A stretch of 64,000 bases of DNA, from positions 682,001 through 746,000 of the forward strand of contig JANEZZ010002067.1 of the NCBI GenBank assembly GCA_026122225.1, in the 5' to 3' direction. The position numbers and the translations under genes are program-made. The notes beneath the pieces are model-generated. The model was not told the origin of the DNA. It saw only the letters and a list, made by a program, of their open reading frames with translations, and made no database searches. Of the stretch, positions 10,584 through 21,183 are shown piece by piece (within the stretch, counting starts at the first letter, position 1; each line of letters starts with the position of its first letter). This DNA is from Heloderma charlesbogerti (lineage: Eukaryota > Chordata > Lepidosauria > Squamata > Helodermatidae).

Positions 10584-10834
10584 GGTACTACACATGACCA
10601 CATTTCCAAAAACAGTGGACAAAACACTACCCACATCAACAGCTATTATTTAAATAATAATACCACACTGTGTGGCAAAGCAAGCAAGCCCAATATGAGG
10701 CATCTTCAGGGTGTTCTTGGCAGGGGCAGAGACGGATGAGGTACTGCTAGGAGTAGCAGCACTGGTAGGCAAGCTGGCTCTCCCCCAGTCTGGATAGTGT
10801 GTCCTGGTGTAGCAGGACAGCAGAGGGCAGAGGC

Positions 10835-10916
10835 ATTCCACCACCGATTTTGGGGGGCTGAATGCGCTGGCATTTGGCCTCCCCGAGATCCGTGGCGGAA
10901 CTTTCATACATCCCTA
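10835..10916 (-). mobile_element. NPE fragment with hybrid terminus
   Basis: About 80 bp of NPE L domain (ccaccgattttggggggc, then gaatgcgctggcatttggcc, then cgagatccgtggcggaa) joined directly to an R-type terminus (CTTTCATACATCCCTA). Normal L ends read ggaattctccgacatcccta. The left side abuts hAT copy 1 at a short shared 'gaggca(t)tcc' stretch. No opposite end or TSD is visible. Confidence 0.7.
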
Positions 10917-10920
10917 ATCG

Positions 10921-11311
10921 GGATAGGTGGCTGCCTCCAAACTCGGAGGCAACCACCTATCCAATACAGGGCAGGAGCAGTGTGGAGGAGATCATCCTCT
11001 CCATGCTTCATCCACCCTGCATTCGTGGCTAGACAGCCAATTTCAGCAGTCTAGACATGGGAAGGTGGAGCGAGGGGGGGCAGAAGCCAGCCGACTCATA
11101 GGATGTGTCTGAACGGCACTTCTGTCCTCCCTGCCCCGGCATGACCCCAGGAACGCCCCGTTTTCACCACTCTGCACTCCTCTTCCGAGCGCTGGGCCAT
11201 TCCACACTGCCTACAAGGCAGCTCAGGAGCGGGTGTAGGTCGGTTTTCAGGGAACCAACCTATCCTATGGCCATCTAGCCACTGACTAGCGACCACAGGA
11301 TTGCACCCTTA
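10921..11311. mobile_element. Long AATCCTA-superfamily MITE, copy A
   Basis: It is homologous in reverse orientation to 43608-43985. Shared landmarks are ccacctatcc plus an aggcaggagag-like stretch, ctagacagccaa, ctctgcactcc and ggttttcaggga/ggttttccggga. It ends ggattgcaccctta, the terminus of the short AATCCTA MITEs. The left 43 bp form their own hairpin (ggataggtgg...ccacctatcc). No coding capacity. Confidence 0.65.
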
Positions 11312-11380
11312 GGCTGCAATCCTACACCTATTTATCTAGAAATCAAGGGGGTTTACTTCTGAGTAGGCATGGATAGGTTT
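11312..11380. mobile_element. Short AATCCTA-type MITE
   Basis: The sequence ggctgcaatcctacacctat...gggtttacttctgagtaggc matches the family consensus seen elsewhere in the window, with the second half degraded. Confidence 0.6.
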
Positions 11381-12579
11381 GTACTATTAAGAAATGGATG
11401 GTGAGAGGGGTTTTTTTTAAAGTTCTGTGGGCTCTCTCATCATTCTGACTGATCCCTGATATGTTTAGGTAGAAATACTATGAAGTAGATGTACCAAGAG
11501 TTCCTATTGCAGAAGTTCTTCACTTTTACATTTAATTTGATAACTCTTTCCACACTTTTATTAAGTTCATGTGCATAACAACATATATGCAGATGAGAAA
11601 GGAATGCTAAAACTTCATGTGATATAATTCATAATGACAGAAAATTGGAGTGAACATGGACCCTGGACAATATTCCAAGATATGCCGTTTGCCTGGTTAT
11701 TGACCATGAACATTATACAGTATGTACCTCGGTTATCTACAGAATTGGAATCATTATTTTCTTTCCCAAAACAACAGGAAATATAAAGTATGTTCATACA
11801 AATATGTGCATCCATTATTGTGCTACACATCCAAACAGGCAGATGATGTCAAATTGATTGGCAGTATTTAAAATTATCAACCAACATGTATGTGTACTAG
11901 TGGACATTTTTTGACAATATTAATAATACCGATCTTATACTGGTAAGAAATACTTTTCTTATACTGATTTCTTTCACAGTCCTTTACTTACTTTTCACCG
12001 TTCTTTCGGCCACCTTGCTTCCTAGTCCCTTAGCTTCATCCTGGAATTCCTTGTTCGGAGCCTGTTCCCAGCAATCTATCCTGTCCCTGGAGTCTGTGTG
12101 AGGTTTAATATCAACCACAGAGGCATCTTTCTTCCCTTTCCTCAGAAGCTGCACTGCAACAGTTCTGACAATTTTGTTTCCTAAGCAATTGAAATGTTTA
12201 TGAACATTCTGTGTCATCACATCAGCTTACTCCATCAGCTTCAAATGTTTCACTGTCACATATGCAATACAATATAGATTGTCAAGTGCACTGTCCATGT
12301 CTATTGGTTTTTTTGTGATATATCTGTTCTGTGCAGGCTGATCTATTGTCAGACTGCTTTGTCTTCTTTTTTCATAGACTGTGCTTAGTTCTAGGCAAGC
12401 AATAAATATGCTTTTATTCTGTGGTTCTTTGTTTTTATTTAATGGGAGACTGAAGATTCAGATTGAGTTCTTTTTGGTATTAAGATAGCTCTGTTTTTAA
12501 TCCAGATTCTTGTATAATTTGGTTTTAATGTGTTGTTTGTAGGCTGCATTGGAGTCCCTTGTTAAGTCCGTAGCTGCAT
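11381..12579. other. Unannotated stretch with one unexplained minus-strand frame
   Basis: No recognised repeat. On the minus strand a 78-79 codon frame at 11984-12220 has ordinary, protein-like composition (VAVQLLRKGKKDASVVD; WEQAPNKEFQDEAKGLGSK). It ends next to AAAAGTAAGT, a fair 5' splice site, and has caattgcttag as a possible upstream acceptor. I do not recognise a family. It may be an exon, an old pseudogene or chance. Confidence 0.3.
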
Positions 12580-12652
12580 TGCAGATCCTGCACTGAGCAG
12601 GGGGTTGATTAGATGGTGTCCAAGTTCCCTTCCAACTCTATGATTCTATGAC
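12580..12652 (+). mobile_element. CR1 LINE 3' tail
   Basis: The stretch has the CR1 tail phrase gatcctgcactgagcagggg, then a degraded ggttg, then cccttccaactctatgattc ending in ATTCTATGA repeats. 5'-truncated. Confidence 0.8.
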
Positions 12653-12734
12653 ATATAAGCAGTGCAATCCAACTGGATGTGTGGACAAACCACAGGCAAT
12701 TCAATATTCACCCAATCCTAATCTGATAGTCTAA

Positions 12735-13713
12735 TGCGGGTGACACGCAGCTCTACCTCTCGTTCAAATCTTCACCAAGGTTGGCTGTAGAATCCCTGTC
12801 CAAATGTCTGGAGACGGTGAGTGGCTGGATGGGGAGGAACAAGCTGAAGCTGAACCCTGACAAAACTGAGGTACTTTTGGTGGGAGACAAGAGGAGGTTG
12901 GGGGATGTTGACCTGGTGTTGAATGGGGTACGGTTACCCTTGAAAGACCAGGTCTGCAGCTTGGGGGTCATCTTAGACTCCCAGCTGTCCATGGAGGCTC
13001 AGGTGTCAGCTGTGAGCCGGACAATGCTGTACCAACTCCATCTGATACAGCGGCTGCGCCCCTACCTTCCCAACCATCTGCTCCCATCGGTAGTACATGC
13101 CCTGGTCTCCTCTCATTTAGACTACTGTAATGTGCTCTATGTGGTGTTACCCTTGAAGACGGTTCAGAAGCTGCAGCTGGTACAGAACGCGGTGGCTCGC
13201 CTGATTAAAGGCAGCCACCGGCAAGATCACATCACTCCAGTGCTGAAGGCGCTTCACTGGCTACCAGTTGTTTTCCGGGCCAAATTCAAGGTGTTGGTTT
13301 TGACCTTTAAAACCCTATATGGTTCCGGCCCAGCCTATCTCAAGGAGCGCCTCCAGCAATACCAGACAGGCCGCTCAACAAGATCAGCCTCGGATGGCCT
13401 TCTCTCTGTCCCATCAGCCAGGACAGCTAGGCTGGTGAGGATGAGGAAGAGGGCCTTCTCTGTAGTGGCCCCCACTCTGTGGAACTCCCTCCCTAGGGAA
13501 CTCTGCCATGCGCCCTCTTTAATGAGCTTCCGCCACGCGTTAAAAACATGGTTGTTCAGGCAGGCATTTGGGGTGGGCTAGGGTGACTGTAGAAATGTGA
13601 TGTTTGTAATGTTGAATTTTATTGTATAAACTGTTTTTACTGTTGTACTTCACCCAGAGTGGCTGGGTGACCGGCCAGATGGGCAATTAATAAATTAAAT
13701 AAATAAATAAATA
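12735..13713 (+). pseudogene. L2 LINE fragment: C-terminal part of reverse transcriptase and 3' UTR
   Basis: A single frame encodes about 280 residues starting just at the RT active-site region. AGDTQLYLSF occupies the place of the usual YADDTQLYLS, so the second metal-binding Asp position reads Gly. It continues through KLNPDKTEVLLVG, QVCSLGVILDSQLSMEAQV, the C-terminal motifs LVSSHLDYCN, LQLVQNAVARLI, HWLPV, ALWN-type (APTLWNSLP) and a 3' UTR ending in (AAAT)n. These are L2-clade motifs. The long intact frame suggests a recent insertion, but the upstream endonuclease and RT fingers are absent, so it cannot encode a working enzyme. Confidence 0.9.
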
Positions 13714-13810
13714 AGGGTTCTAGCTCAGTAGCAGAGGGACGTGGAGAAGTGCTGCCAATCAGTGCAGACAATATTGAGCTACATGGTCTGAGGCAGCAAT
13801 CCTAGGTTCA
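13714..13810 (+). mobile_element. tRNA-derived SINE fragment
   Basis: It carries a box A-like stretch TAGCTCAGTAGCAGAG directly joined to the SINE body phrase gccaatcagtgcagacaata, then ttgagctacatgg, then gtctgaggcag. The box B region between them appears deleted. The same family lies in reverse at 62440-62580. Confidence 0.55.
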
Positions 13811-14006
13811 GCCTTAGTTAAATAAGCAGGCAGGCTGGTGTCAGTGGCCAGCATAGTCGGGCAATTGCTGAAGGCCCCTGGGATTCAGAAGGGCCATGCT
13901 GTTCATCCCAGCATCACCCCCACCTGGGATTTCTAGTGCCAACCTCCCCCACCCCTTGCCAGGTGCTGCTGGCATCAGGACCAGTGCTGGCCACTGCTGC
14001 CAATCC

Positions 14007-14029
14007 ACCACACACACACACACACACAC
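14007..14029. repeat. (CA)n microsatellite
   Basis: Eleven CA units. Confidence 0.9.
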
Positions 14030-14409
14030 GTTTATTTACCTGATAGGCAACTTTGGAATGGGACTGAGCTAGTCGGCTCTGTGCTGAAGTGGACAGCCAC
14101 CATCTTTAATCTCCCCAAATGCAATGCATGAAGCTGTTGTCGGGCAAAAGTGCAGCCACTCCCCACTGGATAACTACACACATCCAGGGACGGGGTATGT
14201 GTGACTGGTGTTGGTGGCAGTCTGCAGCACTGAGCAGAGCCCCTGATGGTGCCAGGTGCCAGGGGCAGCAGTAGTGCCAGATTGGGGGGGAGGTCATCAG
14301 TGGCACCCTAGAGCCCAGCAAAGTCTGGTGCCACCTTGAAAAGTAAATTCTTTTCCATCTTTTGTTAGGATAGGAAACATAGTTACTGATGGCTTCTAAT
14401 GCCACCTCT

Positions 14410-14505
14410 CATGGTGTTTGTAGGAGGTTGGACTCAGTGGTCTTGTAGGCCCCTTCCAACCATTCTATTCTATTCTATTTTATTCTATTCTATTCTATTG
14501 ATTCC
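14410..14505 (+). mobile_element. CR1 LINE 3' tail with expanded ATTCT repeat
   Basis: CR1 tail (ggaggttggactcagtggtc, then ttgtaggccccttccaacc) passes into a (TATTC)n tract at 14461-14499, probably grown from the 3' terminal CR1 octamer. Confidence 0.8.
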
Positions 14506-14654
14506 TTTGGAGCCATACAATTGGAATTACTCCATGGGGTGGGGTTAGTTCATAATGTCCCTCAGGCACCACCAACCGAGTATAAAATCCCCTCCCCTGC
14601 TTTTTATTCACCACCACCCTGACCTCTTCCCAATAAAGCACTGCTAAAGAGAGA

Positions 14655-14860
14655 GGGCAGTATCCAATGCAACAGCATGGCTGACATTAATCACATCACG
14701 CATAAGCAACTCTAGTGCGATGCCAACAGTGCTCGCTAATGTGATGGGTTTCCCTGGAAAAACCACTGTGCCAGCTAGTGCTGTTGGCACTGTTCTAGAG
14801 GCCATTTATGTTAGTGCAATGTAATTTAAATTAGCGGTAGTATCGCACTGGATACTGCCC
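14655..14860. mobile_element. Foldback MITE (206 bp)
   Basis: Termini GGGCAGTATCCAATGC and GCACTGGATACTGCCC are inverted repeats, with weaker pairing inside (gtgccaacag / ctgttggcac type). It sits in AGAGAG sequence, so a duplication cannot be read with confidence. No coding capacity. Confidence 0.65.
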
Positions 14861-16219
14861 AGAGAGAGAGAGAATTATAAAAGTGTTGTGTTTGATAAAG
14901 AGCCATTATAATAACTGACCTGGAACCGAAGGTCTACATTTGTTTCTTTCAAAATAAATATTAAGATAGCATAGTCTTTCCTGTGTTTGGTAAAAGGGAA
15001 GACGATTTCCCCAAACACTGGAAAAATCCAAGCAAGAGTCACACAAACACTTGAAAAGGAACATTTTTCTAAATTTATCCTGCACATTTGATTAATTTCT
15101 GGAGTGCAATTCCCAGTCCTGGTGGGGAGACAGCTGTCGAGAAACAGCGAGAAGGAAATGATGACTGTTTCCATGATATGGAACATTTCTAAAGCATCTT
15201 CCCCCCCCCCAAAGGACAGGAAATAAGATCAGGAGAGCTTTTAATCCTCTCTTGGCAATTGTTTACTGTTTTATTTGGTCTTCCGAATAATAAAAAGAAA
15301 GCTAAAATATTACAGGCAAGCAGTTTATTCAGTGATTCATTATGTTGCCCAGCAGGCAGAGAAATCAGCAAGAGCATGGGCTCATTGGGTTGCTCCATAT
15401 GCTGATTTGCCAGCTTGTACAGAAAACAGCAACACGTACAGCTTGTGAAAATGCTGAATGCAGCAAATGCAAGGAGAGGCAGTGGGGGATGGGGACTGCA
15501 GAACCCAGCATGAAGAAAATGGATCTCTGTCTTGACAGAGAAAAGCAGGAAGAAAGCAAGCTTTAAGCAGTGACATCTTCCTCAATCTCTGGACTGTAAA
15601 TGAGGGGATAAAATCCTGTTGATGGGAACAAAATAGGGATTCTTCCCTCCCTCATATTGATATGAGAACATTAGCAGTTCTTTGTTTTCCCTCACGAAGT
15701 TTTATTTTATTCTGAAATAAAGTTACATAAAGGCCTAAAAAAAGAAAGAACATGCATTTAACAAGAAGAAAAGAAAGAAACTCGCTCATTATCACTCTTA
15801 GTTTATCATTATCATTCTTAGTCCATTGTGGAAGAGCTAGAGTAAAACAGCCTTGATAGAAGCTCACTGTCTAATAAAAGAATGAAAATACAAGTTATAT
15901 AGCATATAAGGGGGGGTGCACGCTTGTGTGTGCATGAGTGTGTATGTGTGTGTGTGTGAGAGAGAGAAAGAGAGTCAGAAAAAAATACATGCAAGTGTAC
16001 GTTCTGGAATTTGATGAGACATTTGAAGGGCTTCTACATAGGCAACACTGGCTGTTCTTTTAAGAATCTGTATGCATTTTTCAGCATACAACTGGTTCAT
16101 AGAAATACCTGGAAAATTTTAGACACCAGAGGGTTTTATTGGACTAAAGGTGTTGATTGTAAGGAAAAGTAATATGTGCACTCCCTAAAAATAATAGGGA
16201 AGCTTTAGAGATCTGAAGG

Positions 16220-16255
<36 letters not shown>

Positions 16256-17149
16256 AGTTTGGTAGGTGAACTGGGTGTGGATTTGATGGGTGAGACTATG
16301 GCAGATACCAAACAGGTGGCTGGTTTCATCATAAGAAACTTGAGGAATTGACAGTGAGGCTCTCCAGTTGTCTGAAGTAGGATATTATGGTTATTTATTT
16401 GGGTTGCTCCTTTTGTTTCTTCTGCTTCCTATGCTGCTGTCTCTACTGGACCAAGCCAGTCAATGCAGTTGAAAAAAGAACTCTTTACTGTTAAGCTTAG
16501 CCAGCCCCTAAGCAGAGAAGCCTCCAAATTCTGCCACAGATTAAATTTTCCAGAAAACCTGGCTTTTCTAGCCATAGTGAAACAGTGCCAAAATGAATCA
16601 GGGAAACCTAATGGAATCTGCCACAATTTTGTCTTGGTTCTGAATTCTTCAGCAGTGCTTTAGGCATCACTGGCATGCATGCACAGTGGCCTTCTGCATA
16701 TAAATGGCAAGTCCTGCTGCTCTATAGAAGCCTGTACTGCTTCTGAAACCTGCTAGATTCTGGTACATGCAACCATGAAATCTAAATTAGTTGCACTGAT
16801 TTTGGAAAGGATAACAGTTGTTCACCAGACACTTGGATAAAAATCCAAATCTGCTTAATCTTTTCCAGGACAGAACAAGATGGTTCTACCTACTCTGCCT
16901 CTAGTAATAATTAACCACATTTTCAGGGGCAAGAGCAAACTAAGAGAACCACATGGTGAGAAGCAGATCCTTTTCAAGTATAATGATGGATACTCGGCAT
17001 ATAGACAGCTCAAACATTTAATTTAAACCATAAGCATCTCTGATGATAATACTTGAGAGATCTATTTTTAGATGTGCTGATTCATGACTATTCAGCATTA
17101 TGGATGGTCTGCCAAGTTGCATGGGGAAAATAAAGTGATGTTTCCTAGG
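14861..17149. other. Unannotated stretch with microsatellites
   Basis: No gene recognised. A (TG)n/(GA)n tract lies at 15937-15970 and a (GT)n tract at 16220-16254. Confidence 0.5.
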
Positions 17150-18012
17150 TAGGGATATATGAAAGTCACTTACCTTTTCACATATTGTGTTTATGGGGGG
17201 GGAGGCGCTCCATCCCTCCCCCCGGAATCCTCAACAGGGGGGGAGGTGATCCGGTCCTCCTCCCCGGAATCCTCGACGGCCAGCTCTGCTCCACGGCGGC
17301 TCCGCGGAGCAGCCAGCCGGGGCCGTCCGCAGCCGGATTTCCGTCCGCGGACTAGCTGGTGCGGATGCAAATGGCGGCCGCCATAGCGGCTGCCATTTGC
17401 GTCCAGCCAGGCAGCCATGATGGACTACAAACATCTTTACATAGCCTATCACGGCTGGGTAAAAAAAAAAAAAACGGCATCCGCAAATGGCGGCAGCTAC
17501 GGCAGCTACCATGTTTGTATTCCTTATTTTTCGCTGTTTTAGTCTACATAAATATTTACATAGGCTAAAACGGCGAATAAAAAAGGAACGCAAATAGAGC
17601 CCACTATGCCATTTGCGTTCCCCTTTATTTTTGCCATAATAGTCTACGTAGATATTTACGTAGACTAAAACGGCAAAAAATAAGGAACGCAAATGGCGGC
17701 TGCCGTAGCTGCCGCCATTTGCGGACGCCGTTGTTGTTTTTACCCAGCCAGGAAAGGCTACGTAAAGACTTACGTAGCCTATCACGTCAAACACCAGAAT
17801 GCAAATGGTGGCCACGGCAGCCAGTCGAAAGACCAGCCGCCACTGAAGCCACCACTGGAGCCGCCGCCGTCCGGAACATCCGCCCCAGGTAAGTCTTGTC
17901 CTGGGGGGAATCTGCGGGGGGGGGAAAGCCGTTCTGCCACAGATTTCGGGGGGCTGAATGCCAGTGCATTTGGCCTCACTGAAATACGTGGTGGAATTCT
18001 CCACCATCCCTA
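17150..18012 (-). mobile_element. NPE-3 (863 bp)
   Basis: The R end is left (TAGGGATATATGAAAGTC) and the L end right (CTCCACCATCCCTA). Flanks TTCCTAGG (17142-17149) and ATCCTAGG (18013-18020) match at 7 of 8. The core is beta-alpha-beta-gamma-delta-gamma-beta-alpha, centred near 17607. Outward donor-like motifs are AAGGTAAGT on the minus strand at 17168-17176 and CAGGTAAGT on the plus strand at 17886-17894. A long minus-strand open frame (17231-18007) crosses it, but its content is mirrored hairpin sequence and I do not regard it as a gene. Confidence 0.9.
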
Positions 18013-18076
18013 ATCCTAGGGATGAACTGTGGCCACCTTATAGCACATTCCCAATATGAAGGCTTTGGTGACATTT

Positions 18077-18660
18077 ACATAAGAACATAAGAAGAGCCCT
18101 GCTGGATGAGACCAAGGGTCCAGCTAATTCAGCATTCTGTTCACACAGTGGCCAACCAGCTACCCACCAGAAACCCACAAGCAAGACATGAGTGCAACAG
18201 CACCCTACTGCCTATGTTCCCCTGTAATTGGTGTACTGCCTCTCATATTGCAGGAAGCATATAGGCATCAGGACTAGTAGCCATCGATAGCCTTATCCAT
18301 CATGAATTTGTCCAATCCCCTATTAAAGCCAACCAAATTGGTGGCCATCACTACCTCCTGTGGAAGTTAATTTTATAGTTTAACTATGCACTGTGTAAAG
18401 AAGTCCTTCCGTCTCCTGATCTCCTACCAATCAGCTTCATGGGATGACCCCAGTTTCTAGTATTTTGAAAGAGGGAGAAAAATGTCTCCCTATCCACTTC
18501 CTACACGGCATGCATAGTTTAGTACACCTCCATCATGTTCCCCACTTACTTGCCTTTTCTCTAAGCTAAATAGTCCCAGATGTTGTAACCTTCCTCATAG
18601 GGGAGTTGCCCCAGCCTATTGATAATTTTGGTTGCCCTTTTCTGCACATTGCAATATATG
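18077..18660 (-). mobile_element. CR1 LINE 3' fragment, AACATAAG-tailed subfamily
   Basis: It starts cataagaacataagaagagc and continues with the phrases atgagaccaagggtccagct, aaagccaaccaaattggtgg, tttaactatgcactgtgtaa and ccaatcagcttcatgggatg. These are the minus strand of the CR1 coding end and 3' UTR also present at 53011-54650. Frames are broken. Confidence 0.8.
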
Positions 18661-18949
18661 GCATGAGTAGTCCCCCAGGAAAACAGCTTTAGATATTATG
18701 GGGTTTCCAAAAGAACTATGACCAAGTTGGAAAATAAAATGAAGAGACAAAGAAAGAAAGAAAAATGGGCTCCACCCATAGAACATAGAATAGTAGTAGA
18801 ATTATAGAATAGTAGGGTTGGAAGGGGCCTACAAGGCCATCAAGTCCAATCCCCGGCTCAATGCAGGAATCCAAGTCAGAGCATCCCTGACAGATGGCTG
18901 TCCAGCCTCAACTTGAATGCCTCCAGTGTGGGAGAGCCCACCACCTCCC

Positions 18950-19714
18950 TAGGTAATTGGTTCCATTGTCATATTGCTCAGACAGTCAGGAAGTGTTTCC
19001 TGATGTTCAGCCGGAATCTGGCTTCCTGTACTTGAGACCATTATTCCGTGTCCTGCATTGAGGAGAGATCCTGGCCTTCCTCTCTGTGACAACCTTTCAA
19101 GTACTTGAAGAGCGCTATCATATCTCCCCTCAGTCTTCTCAAGACTAAACATGCCCAGTTTTTTCAGTCTCTCTTTGTTTCCATTCCCCTGATCATCTTT
19201 GTTGCCCTCCTCTGAACCCTCTCCAGCTTGTCTGCATACTTCTTAAAATGTGGTGCCCAGAACTGGACGCAGTACTCCAGATGAGGTATAACCAGTGCTG
19301 AGTAGAGGGGAACTAGTACTTCCCGGGATTTGGAAGCTATGCTTCTATTAATGCAGCCCAAAACAGCATTTGCCTTTTTTGCAGTCAGATCACATTGTTG
19401 GCTTATATTCAGCTTGTGATCTACCACAGTTCCAAGATCCTTCTCGCTTGTAGTATTGTTGAGCCAACTATCGCCCATCTTGCAACTGTGCATTTGGTTT
19501 CTTTTTCCTAGGTGCAGAACTTGGCATTTATCCCTATTAAATGTCATTCTGTTGTTTTCTGCCCAGCACTCCAGCCTATCAAGATCACTTTGAATTCTGT
19601 TTCTGTCTTCCAAAGTATTAGCTATCCCACCCAATTTTGTGCCATCTGCAAATTTGGTAAGCATTCCCTGCACCTCCTCATCCAAGTCATTAGGTGCAGA
19701 ACTTCGCATTTATC
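18950..19714 (-). pseudogene. CR1 ORF2, C-terminal RT segment
   Basis: On the minus strand the frame reads FADGTKLGGIAN (FADD site with the second Asp as Gly in this copy), NRMTFNRDKCQVLHLGKRN, DLGTVVDHKLNISQQCD, LGCINRSIASKSREVLVPLY, LEYCVQFWAPHF and LERVQRRATKMIRG, followed by the FSLEKTEGRYD region. These are standard CR1 C-terminal motifs. The frame is shifted near 19160 and ends at the NPE-4 junction. Confidence 0.85.
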
Positions 19715-20390
19715 TAGGGATGTACAAAAGTTACTTACCTTTTTGAAGGGTGACATTCGTGGGGGGGGAGGCACACCATCCCTCTCCCCAAAATTCTCTC
19801 TGGCCGGCTCCACTCCACAGAGATTCCGCAGAGCTGCCAGCCGGGGCTGCCCGCAGCCGGACATCCAGCTGCTAGCAGCCTGCAGGGACACAAATGGCAG
19901 CTGCCGTAGCCGCCGCCATTTGTGTCCCTGTGTTTTGCTGTGATAGGCTACGTAAATATTTACGTAGCCTATCATGGCAAAAAAAAAAAAGTGGGTGCAA
20001 ATGGTGGTGGCTACGGCGGCCGCCATTTGCGTTCCCTTTTTTTGGCCGTTTTAGCCTATGTAAATATTTACGTAGGCTATTACGGCGAAAAAAAGGGAAT
20101 GCAAATGGCGGCCACTACGCCATTTGCATTCCCTTTTTTTTCTCTCCGTAATGGTCTACGTAAATATTTACGTAAGCTATTACAGCAAAAAAAAAAGAAA
20201 AGAAAGGGAACGCAAATGGCGTAGTGGCCACCATTTGTGTTCCTTTTTTTTTTTTTCCCCGTAATAGGCTAAATATTTAAGTAGGCTAAAACGGCAAAAA
20301 AAAAAAGGGGGGAACGCAAATGGCGGCCTCCGTAGCCACCGCCATTTGCGTTCCTTTAGTTAAGCAGTAATAGGCTACATAAGTATTTAC
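19715..20390 (-). mobile_element. NPE-4, right end lost
   Basis: The R end is left (TAGGGATGTACAAAAGTTAC) with AAGGTAAGT on the minus strand close to it. Hairpins follow in order beta-alpha-beta-gamma-delta-gamma-beta-gamma-beta and half an alpha. The sequence stops in the middle of that alpha hairpin (aagtatttac) and continues directly as BovB. The L end is missing and no TSD can be read. Confidence 0.8.
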
Positions 20391-20717
20391 ATTGCTTTCG
20401 AACAGTGGTGCTGGAAAAGACTCTTACGAGTCCCCTGGACTGCAAGGAGGTCAAATCAGTCCATCCTAAAGGAAATCAACCCTGAGTGCTCATTGGATGG
20501 ACAGATACTGAAGCTGAAGCTCAAATATTTTGGCCACCTAATGCGAAGAGAAAACTCTCTGGAAAAGACCCTGATGCTGGGAAAGACTGAAGGCAAAAGG
20601 AGAAGGGGACGGCAGAGGATGAGATGGCTAGATAGCATCACTGATGCAATGGATATGGACTTGAGCACGCTCCGGGAGAGAGCGCAGGACAGGAAGGCGC
20701 AGGACAGGAAGGCAATA
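20391..20717 (+). pseudogene. BovB/RTE LINE fragment (C-terminus of ORF)
   Basis: The frame encodes LKLKYFGHLMRRENSLEKTL, then MLGKTEGKRRRGRQRMRWLD, then SITDAMDMDLSTLRE, the characteristic C-terminal segment of BovB reverse transcriptase proteins, preceded by the BovB phrase ggactgcaaggaggtcaaat. A 15-bp unit (caggacaggaaggcg) is duplicated at the 3' side before the NPE-5 start. The fragment has no BovB 3' end and sits exactly between two NPE pieces. Confidence 0.85.
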
Positions 20718-21183
20718 TAGGGATGGTGGAGAAATCCGCCACAGACTCCAATGAAACCGGATTCTAAAGAATCTGCCCCCCCCCCCGGAGTCCATGGTGG
20801 AACGGACTGCTCACCACCGCCACCCTGCGAACTAAGGTCAGGACAGACCCTACCTGGCACCGGCTGGCCAGGTCCGTCCTCTTGGTTCCACAGTGGCCGC
20901 AAATGGCATCCAGCACAGCATGTATGTATTTACATACATAAATATTTGCGTAGCCAATCACAGCAAAGGGCAGGGATGCAAATGGCTTCCCCTATGCCGG
21001 ATGCCATTTGTGGCTGCAGCCCTGCAGCAGATGGAAGTCCGGCTGCGGACAGCCCTGGCCGGTGGCTCCGAGGACTCGCCGCAGAGCGGAACTGGCCAGG
21101 GAGGATTCTGGGGGGAGGGACGAATCACCTCCCACCCCAGCAGACCCTGGAGCGGACTGGTAAGTGGGGTTCGTACATCACTA
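20718..21183 (+). mobile_element. NPE-5 (466 bp, short class)
   Basis: The L end is left (TAGGGATGGTGGAGAAATCC) and the R end right (GTTCGTACATCACTA, one base off CATCCCTA). The core is reduced to beta-alpha-beta. Donor-like motifs are CAGGTAGGG on the minus strand near 20850 and CTGGTAAGT on the plus strand near 21160. No matching duplication flanks it. On the right CR1 sequence resumes. Confidence 0.8.

Larger units (their letters stand above)
8451..10834 (-). mobile_element. hAT element copy 1, truncated, with nested insertions
   Basis: It begins TAGGGCTGTGCATC, the hAT terminus also present at both ends of copy 2 (36654-40414). Landmarks shared with copy 2 in reverse orientation are the gcccagacagcctg motif (8635), the 'ctttagtagtttag' motif, the segment ccacatttccaaaaacagtg (10600), gcaaagcaagcaagcccaat (10675) and gcagcactggtaggcaagct (10756). 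Homology stops at about 10834, where a fragment of NPE L end begins, so the transposase region present in copy 2 is missing here. Internal subrepeats with the phrase ccttgttcttggctcc recur near 9145, 9325 and 9455. A 5S-headed SINE (8715-8864) and NPE-2 (9661-10583) are nested inside. Confidence 0.7.

Noticed and set aside
13714..13735. tRNA gene
   Set aside because: Only a box A-like stretch is present. It joins directly to SINE body sequence with no cloverleaf.
17231..18007. 258-codon minus-strand open frame
   Set aside because: It lies wholly inside NPE-3 and is made of hairpin arms read in one frame. Mirrored frames exist on the other strand and no protein family is visible.
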